Source of the DNA: Actinobacteria bacterium OV450
GTDB lineage: Bacteria > Actinomycetota > Actinomycetes > Streptomycetales > Streptomycetaceae
Length of the DNA stretch: 64,000 bases
Reading direction: 5' to 3'
NCBI GenBank assembly: GCA_001298555.1
Contig: LJCW01000231.1
Coordinates: 1-64,000 of the forward strand
A program made the translations under genes and the position numbers. Below are positions 52,632 through 61,523 of the stretch, piece after piece; positions within the stretch are counted from its first letter, which is position 1, and each line of letters begins with the position of its first letter. A model generated the notes under the pieces. That model saw nothing but the letters and a program-made list of their open reading frames with translations. It made no database searches and was not told the DNA's origin.

Positions 52632-54155
52632 GTGTCAGAGTCCGAGGTTTTGATCGTCGGCGGCGGTACCGTCGGCCTGAGCGCAGCGGTGTTCCTGGCC
52701 CACCACGGGGTCCGGGTCCACCTGGTGGAGCGGGGGGCCGGTCCTCAGATCCACCCCCGGGCCACCGGCGTGGGCATGCGGACGGTGGAGCTGCTGCGCG
52801 AGGTCGGCCTGGACCGCGCGGTGAACGAGGCCGCCGTCGACATGGCCGCGAGCAGTCTGGGCAAGATCAGCGCAGAAACGCTGGCGGCCGCCGCGCTGCC
52901 CGCTCGTCCCGTCCAGCCCGCCGGCGTCGGCCCGGCCGAGCAGCCGCTCTACACGCCCGCCGCGCTGCGTGGCACGTGCCCGCAGAACCGCCTGGACGCG
53001 GTCCTGCTGCCGGCGGCCCGCCAACGCGGCGCGCGGGTGGAATACGGGGTCGAACTGCGCTCCTTCGACCAGGACGCCCAGGGGCTCACCGCCCACCTGG
53101 GCGACGGCAGGACGATCCGCGCCCGCTACCTCGTAGCCGCCGACGGCGTCCACAGCCAGGTGCGCTCGGCGCGCGGCATCGCCACCTCGGGCCCGGGCAA
53201 CCTGGGCGAGGTGATGACGAACACGCTGTTCCGGGCGGACCTGCGGGAACTGACCGGCCCGCACGGCTTCGTCGCCTGCCAGATCACCCACCCGCAGGCC
53301 CCCGGCATGCTCGTGACCATCGACGGCGCGAAGGAGTGGGTGCTGCACACCGGCCCGGACCACCGGCCGACCCCCGACTTCATCCGGACCGCCCTGGGCG
53401 CCCCGGACCTGGACGTCGAGGTCCTGAGCTCGCTGCCCTGGCGGGTGCGCGCCCAGGTGGCCGACAGCTTCGCAGACGGACGGGTCTTCCTGGTCGGCGA
53501 CGCCGCCCACGCCATCCCGCCGCTGGGCGCCTTCGGCATGAACACCGGCATCGCCGACGCCCACAACCTGGCCTGGAAGCTGGCCTTGGTCCTGCGCGGC
53601 CAGGCCGGCCCCGCGCTGCTCGACAGCTACGATGCCGAACGCCGCCCGGTTGCCCAACTCGCCATGGAGCAGTCGGTGTTGCGGCTGGCCGATCCTCGCC
53701 TGCACTGGGACCGGGGTCCGCAAGGAGCCGAGGCCCGTGCGAAGGCGGGCGCGGTCAACGCCCCCGTCGTCCACCTCGGCTACCGCTACGACTCGGCCGC
53801 GGTCATCGAGGCGCGCCCCGAACTGCCGTCCGCCGAGGACGTCGCACTCTCCCTGGACGGCTCCGCCGGCTCCCGTATGCCGCACGCCTGGGTCGCCGAC
53901 GGCGTCTCGACGCTCGACCTGGTCGCCTCCCGGTTCACCCTCTTCACCGCTGAGGGCAGGGCAGGCGCCGACTGGGTCGCCGCCGCCGCGCCCCTGGGCC
54001 TGGCCGCCCATAGGGTTGACCTGCCGCAACTCCCGCCGGGCGGCGCGCTACTGGTCCGCCCGGACGGCTTCGTCGCCTGGCGCGCGGCGAGCGGCCAGGC
54101 ACAGCAGCTCCCCGCCGCGCTCGCCGCCCTCCTGAAGGTCTCCACGCCCGGCTGA
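52632..54155 (+). CDS. FAD-dependent aromatic hydroxylase/monooxygenase
   Basis: 507 residues from GTG 52632 with agaggggggaagcc upstream. PHBH-like fold: VLIVGGGTVGLSAAVFLAHH (Rossmann GxGxxG), the DG motif YLVAADGVHSQVR, the FAD/ribityl GD motif VFLVGDAAHAIPPLGAFGMN and AHNLAWKLALVLRGQ. A thioredoxin-like C-terminal part follows (ALLVRPDGFVAWRA). Uses NAD(P)H and O2 to hydroxylate an aromatic compound such as an antibiotic or polyketide. With the divergent TetR it looks like inducible drug inactivation or catabolism. Confidence 0.9.
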   Translation: MSESEVLIVGGGTVGLSAAVFLAHHGVRVHLVERGAGPQIHPRATGVGMRTVELLREVGLDRAVNEAAVDMAASSLGKISAETLAAAALPARPVQPAGVGPAEQPLYTPAALRGTCPQNRLDAVLLPAARQRGARVEYGVELRSFDQDAQGLTAHLGDGRTIRARYLVAADGVHSQVRSARGIATSGPGNLGEVMTNTLFRADLRELTGPHGFVACQITHPQAPGMLVTIDGAKEWVLHTGPDHRPTPDFIRTALGAPDLDVEVLSSLPWRVRAQVADSFADGRVFLVGDAAHAIPPLGAFGMNTGIADAHNLAWKLALVLRGQAGPALLDSYDAERRPVAQLAMEQSVLRLADPRLHWDRGPQGAEARAKAGAVNAPVVHLGYRYDSAAVIEARPELPSAEDVALSLDGSAGSRMPHAWVADGVSTLDLVASRFTLFTAEGRAGADWVAAAAPLGLAAHRVDLPQLPPGGALLVRPDGFVAWRAASGQAQQLPAALAALLKVSTPG

Positions 54156-54162
54156 ACCGGAA

Positions 54163-54535
54163 TCAGGAGTTGCCGCCCGTCAGCGCGAAGGCGAGCGGGC
54201 GGCCAGCCCCGTCACAAGCCAGGTGGATCTTGCTGGTCAGCCCGCCGCGGGACCGTCCGAATGCCGGGGTTCGGAGCCCCTATCCGGGCCCCGGCCGCGT
54301 GCTGATGAGCTCGGACGAGGCCGAGTCGACCGACACCAGCCACTCGATGTCGTCCGCGGCGTCGGCTTGCGCCTACGCTGCCCGCGGCATCCGGTCGAGT
54401 GCACCGTCGGCCGCCCACCTGCGGAAACGGGTATGCAGCGTCGTCCACGACCCATATCGATCGGGCACGTCCCGCCAGGCGACGCCACCGGTGCGGAACT
54501 TCCATACGATCCCGATCCGCCGTGGGGCCGCGCAC
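54163..54535 (-). pseudogene. Central fragment of an IS5-family transposase
   Basis: The minus strand gives [40 protein letters not shown], then shifted VRAHQHAAGA, and at the end TSKIHLACDGAGRPLAFALT. This is a third IS5 subgroup fragment with several frameshifts, ending close to the monooxygenase stop. Confidence 0.7.
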
Positions 54536-54811
54536 CTCGACCTCAACGCCCTCGCTGCCCTCGCCCTCGCTGCCGGTGTCGCCGTCACCGTCGCCGCGCA
54601 CGCGTGGCGTCTCTTCTCGCTGGCCCCGGGGGTCACCGTAGGAAGGTCGAGGACGCGGCAGCCGGTGCGACACCGGGCGGTGATGGCCGAGGTCCGACCG
54701 GAGCCGGGTGAGACCCACAAGCCCTGCGGGCGTGTACCAGCCGCCGACCACCGCTCCGGCAGGAAGATCCGGGCGATCTACCGCCCCTTCTCCCCGGCTG
54801 GAGCCCCTCCC

Positions 54812-55053
54812 TTGCTCGAACGCAAGCAGCTCAAAAGCCGCACACTGATGACGTTGATCCTGCCCGAGGACACCCCGCCCGGAATCGTGAGCGTCGTCGG
54901 AGACTCCAACCCGGCGACAGCATGCGCACCGTCAGCGTCCCCCTCTCCACCAACCAGACCCACGCCTTCCGCTACCTCCCCGCCGACGACTACCGGTTCG
55001 ACGACACCGACGCCGGCCACCACGACGGCACCGACAACCACCTCCACACCTGA
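54812..55053 (+). pseudogene. Isoamylase early-set (CBM48-like) small protein, broken
   Basis: TTG 54812 reads MLERKQLKSRTLMTLILPED, TPPGIVSVVGDSN; about 24 bases are missing and the frame shifts to give MRTVSVPLSTNQTHAFRYLP, ADDYRFDDTDAGHHDGTDNH. This is the pattern of the 100-residue early-set proteins of Streptomyces (VTF.LP.DTP...VSVVGDFN.W.P...FRYL....W.DD..AD). Total length between start and stop is not a multiple of three, confirming the break. Confidence 0.65.
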
Positions 55054-55363
55054 CCATCTCGACCCGGGCAGCAACAGCGGTCGGCACTGCCGTACAAACG
55101 GCGGCCAGACGACACGGCCCGCCAGACCGTGCCATGGGGCAGCCCTTGCCGTGCCCTCCGGGCCCCCGGGCCCCCGGGCATGATCGCCATGTGGAGGCGG
55201 ATCGCATGATTCGCGCAGCGGCCTCCCAACGCGTCACCACCCCGGAGAGGCAATGACCGGTGAGCGGGTCAGACCTGGCCGCCCCATTGAACGGTGGCAG
55301 TACCGCGACCGCATGCGACACGACGCGCGACAGCCCACTCCCGACGGCCGGACGGGCAAGCGA
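55054..55363. other. Gene-free stretch
   Basis: No protein-like frame. A short gggcccccgggcccccgggc palindrome-rich tract lies near 55167-55186. Confidence 0.4.
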
Positions 55364-55411
55364 GTGAGCGGGTGAGCGGGTGAGCGGGTGAGCGGGTGAG
55401 CGGGTGAGCGG
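55364..55411. repeat. Six perfect copies of an 8-bp repeat
   Basis: Unit gtgagcgg, six times in a row, about 85 bp upstream of csbD copy 2, close to the breakpoint where similarity with copy 1 begins. Confidence 0.85.
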
Positions 55412-55496
55412 ATTCAAGAACCTCCCCCGTTTACCGGCGGGCTATGTGAGCAGGAGAGCGGTCACGACCGATCCGGTACTGCACGAGGAGGTCCCC

Positions 55497-55670
55497 ATGT
55501 CGGGCACCGAAAAGACCAAGGCCACTGCCGAGCAGGCCAAGGGCAAGACGAAGGAAGCCCTCGGGCGCATGACCGGCAGCGAGCGGATGACCGCCGAAGG
55601 CCATGCCGACCAGGCCAAGGGCGATGCACGCCGGGCCAAGGAGAAGACCAAGGACGCCTTCCGCCACTGA
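55497..55670 (+). CDS. CsbD-family stress-response protein, copy 2
   Basis: 57 residues from ATG 55497 behind gaggagg. EALGRMTGSERMTAEG and GDARRAKEKTKDAF; only two residues differ from copy 1 at 13899. A longer in-frame start (55404) would add residues that are not CsbD-like, so ATG 55497 is preferred. The leader (gtgagcaggagagcggtcac) is also the same as in copy 1, so both copies probably share regulation. Confidence 0.9.
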   Translation: MSGTEKTKATAEQAKGKTKEALGRMTGSERMTAEGHADQAKGDARRAKEKTKDAFRH

Positions 55671-55696
55671 GCGCGAACGAACGTCCCTTCCACGGT

Positions 55697-55731
55697 TCAG
55701 CCCCCGCCCACTCCCCCGGGCCGGGGGCTGA
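55697..55731 (+). terminator. Hairpin terminator after csbD copy 2
   Basis: 9-bp perfect stem (55697-55705 with 55723-55731) around the same cccccgggccggggg core found after copy 1. Confidence 0.6.
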
Positions 55732-55863
55732 CTGGCGAGTGCAGCCCAGCGCGGTGCCGATCGTCTCCCAGGAGACCATCGCTTGCCGGGCTGTACGGAC
55801 CGTGCCAAGGGCGAGCGCCGAGGTGGTGTCCTGGAGTCGGGCGACGGCGCGCAGTGCGGTCAC
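55722..55863 (-). pseudogene. 3'-truncated copy of the small HTH gene
   Basis: GTG 55863 opens VTALRAVARLQDTTSALALG, TVRTARQAMVSWETIGTALG, CTRQSA, then runs into the csbD terminator sequence. Its intact paralogue is at 14631-14801. Confidence 0.65.
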
Positions 55864-55894
55864 CTGGCTCGTCTGGACAGTTCGGTGATCCGGT

Positions 55895-56225
55895 CCTGGG
55901 GGCGGTGAGCATCTGCTCGACGTCGCCGGGGATCAGGCCCTCGATGGTGGTGACGTGGTATTCCCAGTCCGCGAACGGACCGGTCCTGGCTTCCTCGCCC
56001 ACAGTCGCCGTGACGTCGCCCCACACCGCCGGGTGCGTGGTGCGTCCGCGTGCCAGCCGCACCCGCACGCGCCGTTCCGCGCCATACGCGTTCGGAGGCC
56101 GTGCCGTCACTGTCCCACCAAACGATACTCCCGCTCAAAGCCCCCACGGGAGGCGCCTCACAGTCATCGGGCCAAACCACGACGACCGCACCCTCATGAC
56201 GACCTGTCTCATCCACCCACACGGC
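55895..56225 (-). pseudogene. Frameshifted copy of the hypothetical gene
   Basis: Reads WVDETGRHEGAVVVVWPDDC and SIVWWDSDGTASER in one frame, then THPAVWGDVTATVGEEART and WEYHVTTIEGLIPGDVEQML in another. The same blocks are continuous in the intact gene at 14811-15128. Confidence 0.7.
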
Positions 56226-56249
56226 CGGGTGCACACAGTCGTGGCTACG

Positions 56250-56690
56250 GCGTTCGGGCCACGGCGGTGTCGGAGACGGCATGGACACCGGCGCTGATCT
56301 GGCAGTTGCCGACCTTGCCAAGAGTGCCCGACTACTGCCGGGCCACACCGGTTGAATCCTGCCGCCTTGGGGAAGCCAGTGTCGTGTACCACCCACACCT
56401 GCGGAGGCACCACCCGCACGGCCCGCCATGCCAGCCGGGCCCGGACGTCCTCGACCGGCCAGGTCTAGGACGTCCTGAACTGCTGCAGCTGCTGGTGAGC
56501 GACACCGAGCCGTTCGGCATCGGCTGCATCGTCTTCCGCCAGCCCTCCAGCAGCAGTCCCCGCAGATCCAAGGCGCCCTTCTCACGCTGGTCCCGCCGAA
56601 CCAGCGGCGCGAACACCTCAGACGCGAACTCCTGCAACGGCCCCGCACCCCGGCAAGCTCCCCGGCCGTCACGACCACCGTGCGCAGGGC
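56250..56690 (-). pseudogene. N-terminal fragment of an IS701-family transposase
   Basis: Successive frames give VVVTAGELAGVRG, LQEFASEVFAPLVRRDQREK, GALDLRGLLLEGWRKTMQPM, then PPQVWVVHDTGFPKAAGFNR. This is the first quarter of an IS701 transposase with several frameshifts. Its left side has joined the decayed hypothetical gene and its right side the DUF6461 gene. Confidence 0.7.
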
Positions 56691-57459
56691 GGTGACGAGG
56701 TACAGGACGCCTCAACCTCGGGCTGGTCAAGGGCCGGGCTCCGTAGGCCATGGCGTCAGGTCGCCAGGTCGCCAGCGTGGCTGTGGCGAGGGAACCCCGA
56801 AGGATCTGCTCTCGGGGCAAGGAAAGATCGAAAAGGCGGCTCAGGATCCCCAGCAGTGTGCACCGCATCTGCTCTTCGTCTTCATCGCCTGTGTAGCCTT
56901 CCCGGCCGGCAATGGGCAGTCCTGCCCCTGCCATGGCCGCTGTCACTTCCGCGGCCACCGTCGGGTCCCCGTCGATTCCGTCATATCCCCACGACCCGTC
57001 CAGATGCAGATTGAACGAGCAGGCGAGATGCCCATCGCGGAGGTACTCGAAGAACGGCGGCACCGGCTTGCCATTGTCCTCTTCGAACATCACCTGGAAG
57101 ACGTGCGCGCCGCCCTCCGAGACCCGTCCCAGCCCGTTGAACTCGCCCCACCACGCGCCGTACATGACCGCAAACGACAGGCCTGCGTACTCGCCGTAGC
57201 GCAGTTGCACGTCTGAGTCGACATCGAAGAGGTCAGGGTTTCCGACCTCCTCGGCCGTGTGCCTGCCAGATGCCCGGTGGACAACGGCGGGCACCCCCCA
57301 AAAGGCCGTCGCCGCGAGCCGCTCCACCAGCTCGTCCGGGGTCAGCCCCCGGGCCATCACCACGTTGTATCCCCCGAAAGGAATCCAGCGGGGCGCCGCG
57401 AGCCAGGCAATCCCGGTGTCGGGTCCGACGGGATTGATGTCCTGCGTTCGATGAGTCAC
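56332..57459 (-). CDS. DUF6461-type protein with IS701 residues at its end
   Basis: From GTG 57459: HRTQDINPVGPDTGIAWLAA, LTPDELVERLAATAFWGVPA, LSFAVMYGAWWGEFNGLGRV, VFQVMFEEDNGKPVPPFFEY. This fits the DUF6461 family, in which a first gene of a pair carries such a domain. About 255 native residues end near 56690 (LATATLATWRPDAMA); beyond that the frame enters the IS701 fragment and stops at 56332. The fused tail probably does not fold. Start choice is uncertain because no good ribosome site is seen. Confidence 0.6.
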   Translation of the reverse strand: MTHRTQDINPVGPDTGIAWLAAPRWIPFGGYNVVMARGLTPDELVERLAATAFWGVPAVVHRASGRHTAEEVGNPDLFDVDSDVQLRYGEYAGLSFAVMYGAWWGEFNGLGRVSEGGAHVFQVMFEEDNGKPVPPFFEYLRDGHLACSFNLHLDGSWGYDGIDGDPTVAAEVTAAMAGAGLPIAGREGYTGDEDEEQMRCTLLGILSRLFDLSLPREQILRGSLATATLATWRPDAMAYGARPLTSPRLRRPVPRHRPAHGGRDGRGACRGAGPLQEFASEVFAPLVRRDQREKGALDLRGLLLEGWRKTMQPMPNGSVSLTSSCSSSGRPRPGRSRTSGPGWHGGPCGWCLRRCGWYTTLASPRRQDSTGVARQ

Positions 57460-57642
57460 CCGGACATGATCCAGGACGCCACCGACAACCCGGCGCAATC
57501 GGCTTCCCTCTGTCCCGCGCCCGGGCTGCTCCAGCCCCGAACAGCGCCGCGGCAAATCACCTTGCTGCGCAGCGGCGCACGGAGAAGCAAGGCTTTTGGC
57601 GCCCTGGCAAGGGCTTCACCCGGCGCCCGCACTGGGCTCTGG

Positions 57643-58962
57643 TTATCCGTTGGTCGGGTAGGCCGTCAAGGCGCGGTCGTCGGAGAGGGCCAGTCCGGTG
57701 TACTCGTTGACCAGGTAGGGGGCGATGCCGGGTCGTGTCGGTAGGTCGGCGCCGGTTCGTGCGTCCAAGGTGAGGGGGCCGTCGTTGGCCTTCGCGTAGA
57801 TCAGCCCGTGCCACACTGCGGTCACCTGGGGTGCGATTCGGCCGGCGTTCTTGTCCGGCAGCTGCCAGCGGAGTGCAGCGCTGGTGTCGTCGACGGCCCA
57901 GATGTAGAACTCGGGACCATGACCGGCGCACACGAGGGTGCTTGTGCCGTCGTGCGCGCAGTCGCTGCCGGGGAGGTCATCCGGCAGATCCCGCTTCACC
58001 TGGCCGGTGGCGGGGTCGAGGAGCTGGCGGTAGTGGATCCGGAAGTCGGACTTGTCCACTGCCGTGGCCAGGATGAGGTGGGGTCCGGCCGGCATCACGT
58101 CGAGGTTGGTGCGGTCCTCGGCGCGCCACTTCTCGGTGGCGGTGGCCAGGTCGTATCCGGCTGCAGCCGAGTAGTCGCTGTCGTTCTTGTCCCGCTCCTC
58201 GCCTGTCACGATGCCGCCCGTGACCGACGCCGCCCGGAACAGGTCTTTGGTCCACAGCACCCGATGGCTGTCGAGATCGACGGCATACGTGGTGGCACCG
58301 GATGAAGACATCGACCGGGTGGTGGAGAGCGTGAGGACGGCGACCTTGCCGGACGCCCCGACGACCGTGGCGGTGACCGGGGACTGGCTTTCCTTCGCCC
58401 ACTGCGGAAGTTCCAGCGGCAGCCGCCACGGGGCAGCACCCTTGGCCGTGGGAATCGCCGTGAACTCCATGAAGACACGCGGGGCCTGCGTTCCGGCACC
58501 TGGCTGGTGAACGAAGAACGTGGTGAGGACCAACGGTGAAACAGCTTCGGTGACGAACGGAGCCGGGAGGTTGTTCTCAAGGTTCGGGGTCAGTTTGACC
58601 AGCGGCTCGGCCTCAGATGTCGCAGCGGTCGTGACCGCACCGCTGGCCGTGTCGACCGCCAGGACACGATCGGGCAGGGCCACATACGCCGTCTCCTTGT
58701 GGAGAGCCACCGGCGTTCCTCCCCCCGGCCATCTCAGCCGGCCCGACCCCGCTTCCTTCGGCATCGGCACCCCCGCACCGACATCGAAACGCCCCGCCGG
58801 ATAGTGCGCGGCGCGAGGGGGCTTGCCGGGTGTGCCAGTGGAAGCCGGGGCAGCGCCATCCGGGCGGTCCTGCGATGGCGCCGGCGACTGAGTGCAGCCT
58901 GCGGCCGCCGTCGCCAAGACCGCGATTAACACGCAAAGCCGCTGTATGGACGTGGGCTTCAC
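57643..58962 (-). CDS. Beta-propeller (PQQ-like) lipoprotein
   Basis: 439 residues from GTG 58962 (a TTG at 58989 is possible; gaaggtgaggcgg precedes). Lipobox LATAAAGC (Cys23). The body consists of beta-propeller repeats of the PQQ-binding-like type: VLAVDTASGAVTTAATS, YAVDLDSHRVLWTKDLFRAA, GYDLATATEKWRAEDRTNLD, LTLDARTGADLPTRPGI. Such lipoproteins serve as surface binding or assembly factors. No enzyme partner is adjacent. Confidence 0.82.
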   Translation of the reverse strand: MKPTSIQRLCVLIAVLATAAAGCTQSPAPSQDRPDGAAPASTGTPGKPPRAAHYPAGRFDVGAGVPMPKEAGSGRLRWPGGGTPVALHKETAYVALPDRVLAVDTASGAVTTAATSEAEPLVKLTPNLENNLPAPFVTEAVSPLVLTTFFVHQPGAGTQAPRVFMEFTAIPTAKGAAPWRLPLELPQWAKESQSPVTATVVGASGKVAVLTLSTTRSMSSSGATTYAVDLDSHRVLWTKDLFRAASVTGGIVTGEERDKNDSDYSAAAGYDLATATEKWRAEDRTNLDVMPAGPHLILATAVDKSDFRIHYRQLLDPATGQVKRDLPDDLPGSDCAHDGTSTLVCAGHGPEFYIWAVDDTSAALRWQLPDKNAGRIAPQVTAVWHGLIYAKANDGPLTLDARTGADLPTRPGIAPYLVNEYTGLALSDDRALTAYPTNG

Positions 58963-59000
58963 CAACCGCCTCACCTTCTTCGGAGTCAAATGATCACCCT

Positions 59001-59560
59001 ATGGCAAGGCCCGGGCATCTGCGACGCTGCCGACCCGTCGCCGCTGTCCTACCGGTCCTCGACACCAGCCGTAGGCCCCTGAGCAACGCCGAGCATGGCC
59101 GACGTCGGCTGAAGCCCGCCTATGTGGATCCGCTCGCGCACGCATACCGAGTGACCAAGCAGCTGCTGGCTGCGCAGGACCGTTCCTTCGGCGTTCAGAC
59201 CGCGTCCGCATCCACCGGTTCGGCCGACGGTGAGAGCTCCCCCCGCACGATCGGGGAGAAGATCAACTATCTGCTCAAGCACGGACACCCCGGCGAAGTT
59301 CTCCCGCCCGAGGGCGACATCGCGTCGGCCGTCAGTCAGCACGCCGGGGTGACCGTCACCGCGGACATCGTCGCAGGCTTGCGCGCAGGGTCATCGCCAT
59401 GTCTCGCCGACGGTGCGGGCGGCGCTGGCCCCGCTCTCCAGGTCGACGCTGAGGTCTTTCTCGACGACAGGGAGATGGGCCCTGCGGCTCGTGAGTTCTT
59501 CGCGGCCCTTCGATTTCTGGGATCGATCCGCGCTCTTCCCCAGGGTTCCCATCGCTGTGC
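59001..59560 (+). CDS. Probable XRE-like HTH regulator, 3' end uncertain
   Basis: ATG 59001 and downstream: AYRVTKQLLAAQDRSFGVQT, RTIGEKINYLLKHGHPGEVL, SQHAGVTVTADIVAGLRAG resembles the N-terminal HTH of Streptomyces XRE regulators (L..KI..L....HP.....S..EVA..I......I....I..LR.G). VDAEVFLDDREMGPAAREFF would be the usual FFxD segment. The frame then stays open over the antisense of the HAD gene, so a natural stop is missing; probably truncated. Confidence 0.45.
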
Positions 59561-59651
59561 TTCGGTGGCTGCGCTGGCCACTCCCGTGTACCCGCTCGCC
59601 TCCGATCGTGCAAGCGGGCTACCCGGAGCCGGATTTGCGGAGTCGGTCAGG

Positions 59652-60284
59652 TCAGTGGGAGTCGGTCAGGGATACGCCCAGAAGGGCCTCAAGGCGGAAT
59701 ATCGTCTGCTCGGGCTGCGTTGCGTGCACTCCCGCGAAACCGAGCGCCTCTGCCGCCTGAACGTACTCCTCAGTGTCATCGACGAAGACGCATTCCTCGG
59801 CGGCCAGCCCCAGGAGCTTCAGCATGGCCTCGAAGATGCCCGGTTCGGGCTTGCGCATCCCGACGAGCTCGGAGATGACTACACCGTGGTAGAGGGCGTC
59901 GAGGTCGTACCCGTCGTACAGATTCCAGGGAGCGAGGCCCACGCTGTTCGACAGGATGCCGACCTTGATGCCGCCCCGCTTGGCGGCAGCGGCCGCGGCG
60001 ACCATGGCCCGCTCAGGCCGCAGGTCGGCAAATATCCGCCCCATCAGGTTGTCCGGAGAGACACCGAGCTTGGGGGCGGCGGCGGCGTTCCACTCGGCCT
60101 GCGTGATCTGACCGCACTCCAGTTCGTGGGTGAGCCGGACGCCATCCGCGTCCATGTGCAGCGCGTTGATGCAGGCGCCCTGCGCCAGCCCTTCCCGCTG
60201 TTCGAACGCGAGCACCGCAGGCAGAAGCGGCGTGGTGAGCACCCCGCCGAAATCCAGTACGAGGCCGGTGCGGTGAGACGACAT
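59652..60284 (-). CDS. HAD-superfamily hydrolase
   Basis: 210 residues from ATG 60284. Motif I DFGGVLT (nucleophile Asp in LVLDFGG), motif II GILSNSVG, Lys in MRKPEPGIFEAML and motif IV VFVDDTEEYV are all present. It belongs to the HAD-IA group whose Asp+2 is Gly, found in phosphatases and dehalogenase-like enzymes. Standalone gene; substrate unknown. The 60285-60568 gap holds nothing else. Confidence 0.88.
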   Translation of the reverse strand: MSSHRTGLVLDFGGVLTTPLLPAVLAFEQREGLAQGACINALHMDADGVRLTHELECGQITQAEWNAAAAPKLGVSPDNLMGRIFADLRPERAMVAAAAAAKRGGIKVGILSNSVGLAPWNLYDGYDLDALYHGVVISELVGMRKPEPGIFEAMLKLLGLAAEECVFVDDTEEYVQAAEALGFAGVHATQPEQTIFRLEALLGVSLTDSH

Positions 60285-60568
60285 ACAGGAACTCCAGCAA
60301 TGATGAGGGATTGGTATCGGCCGGGGCGCCAGCCACCTGGAGGCAAGGAGCGGGCCGTGCCGAGACCATGACGTCAAACTCGGTTCGGTGCGTCCGTGAG
60401 CTCCGCCCAAACGCTCTGTAGTGGCCGCGCCCCGTACCGTACCAGCGGGCCGCTGAGCTGCAGGGTCTCGGGTGCAGCGCCGTACGACACGGGCGAAGCG
60501 ATTCGGCCCGCTGGGCCGTGGACCTGCGGACGATTGGGCAGCGTTGGGGCGCACGTTTTCTACAGGCG

Positions 60569-61120
60569 TTAGCTGCGCATGAAGGACTGGACGACGTGGG
60601 CGCTCTTCCGCGGTACACGGTTCCGGTCGAAGAGGCCGAATGGAACACCGGATCCTTCAAGCCATTCATAGTTGTCCACACCGGTCCAGAAGTGGACGCC
60701 CGTGATATGCATTCCGCCATCGATGGCAGTACGGACTTCTTCCAGGCCAGCGGGTAGGTAGGCGGCTCGCGCCGCGTCGTCGTCACCGCGGAGCCAATCT
60801 CGGCAACAAGGAACTTCTTCGACCGGCCAGCAGGACAAACTCCGCCTTGGCTGAACGTCCTTGACGCCCGCAATGTTGTCCGCCGCATCACCGGTCAGGG
60901 CCGGGTGGTTAGGCCACTGGGCCGCAGTGGCGCCGTAGCGATCCGCGTTCTCGGTCTCGGTGTCGGTGACGATCGGGGTCGGCAGACGTGATCCGCGCCG
61001 CACGGCCCGTGCGATCTTGAGTGCCAGTGCGTCCTCCCACGTACCGTGAGGCCGGGGCTCTGCGGCAAGTGGGCCACACGGTGCGCGGGATTGGGCGCGG
61101 TCGAGATATTCATATTTCAC
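60569..61120 (-). pseudogene. C-terminal remnant of a GH1 beta-glucosidase-like gene
   Basis: Reads EDALALKIARAVRRGSRLPT, PIVTDTETENADRYG, YLPAGLEEVRTAIDGGMHIT, FWTGVDNYEWLEGSGVPFGL, PRKSAHVV. The Y...HL..V..AI..G....GYF.W...DN(F/Y)EW...GFGL...D....R..K.S pattern is that of the C-terminal part of family 1 glycoside hydrolases. The TENG-type nucleophile motif is degraded (TDTETENAD) and the N-terminal two thirds are missing. The following 61121-61420 stretch has no gene. Confidence 0.6.
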
Positions 61121-61420
61121 CGTTTACTGCCCCTCAGAGAGGGCCAGGGTTTGGGGCAGAGCCCCAGAAAGCTTCGCTGCACGGCTGTTGCGCGCCCGGA
61201 CCAGCGGGGCCGTCGCCAGCGGGGCGGGGACAGGAGCGGGCGGCGGCCCCCAGGGCCGGAGCGCGCGGCCCGCGCCAGCGGGCCGCCTTGATCAAGTAAA
61301 GAAACTCTGAGCAGCGCGATCCATCACGCCAGCACCTCTGGGCAGCCTGGCAACGACTCCCGCCACTCTGTGCGGCATACGTCCGCCCACGTTGCCGTCA
61401 ACTACCGCCGTCACGATGGC

Positions 61421-61457
61421 CAGAAGCCCACCGGAGTGACATTCCGGTGGGCTTCTG
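61421..61457 (-). terminator. Terminator of the Rhs/immunity operon
   Basis: Perfect 15-bp stem (61421-61435 with 61443-61457), loop of 7, located 66 bp beyond the stop of the gene at 61524. Confidence 0.75.
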
Positions 61458-61523
61458 TCCGTTTATTCGGTGTTTTGGCATGGAGTCGAATTATTTCACG
61501 ACAACCAACACCAAACCTCGAGA

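Larger units (their letters stand above)
55440..56225. repeat. Duplicated segment, copy 2 (decayed)
   Basis: Paralogous to 13840-15128. CsbD is intact; the interval between csbD and the HTH gene is deleted, the HTH gene loses its 3' end and the hypothetical gene is frameshifted. The right edge meets an IS701 fragment. Confidence 0.75.

Noticed and set aside
58830..60371. 513-codon plus-strand frame
   Set aside because: Only its early part (59001-59560) is HTH-like; the later part is antisense to the HAD hydrolase.
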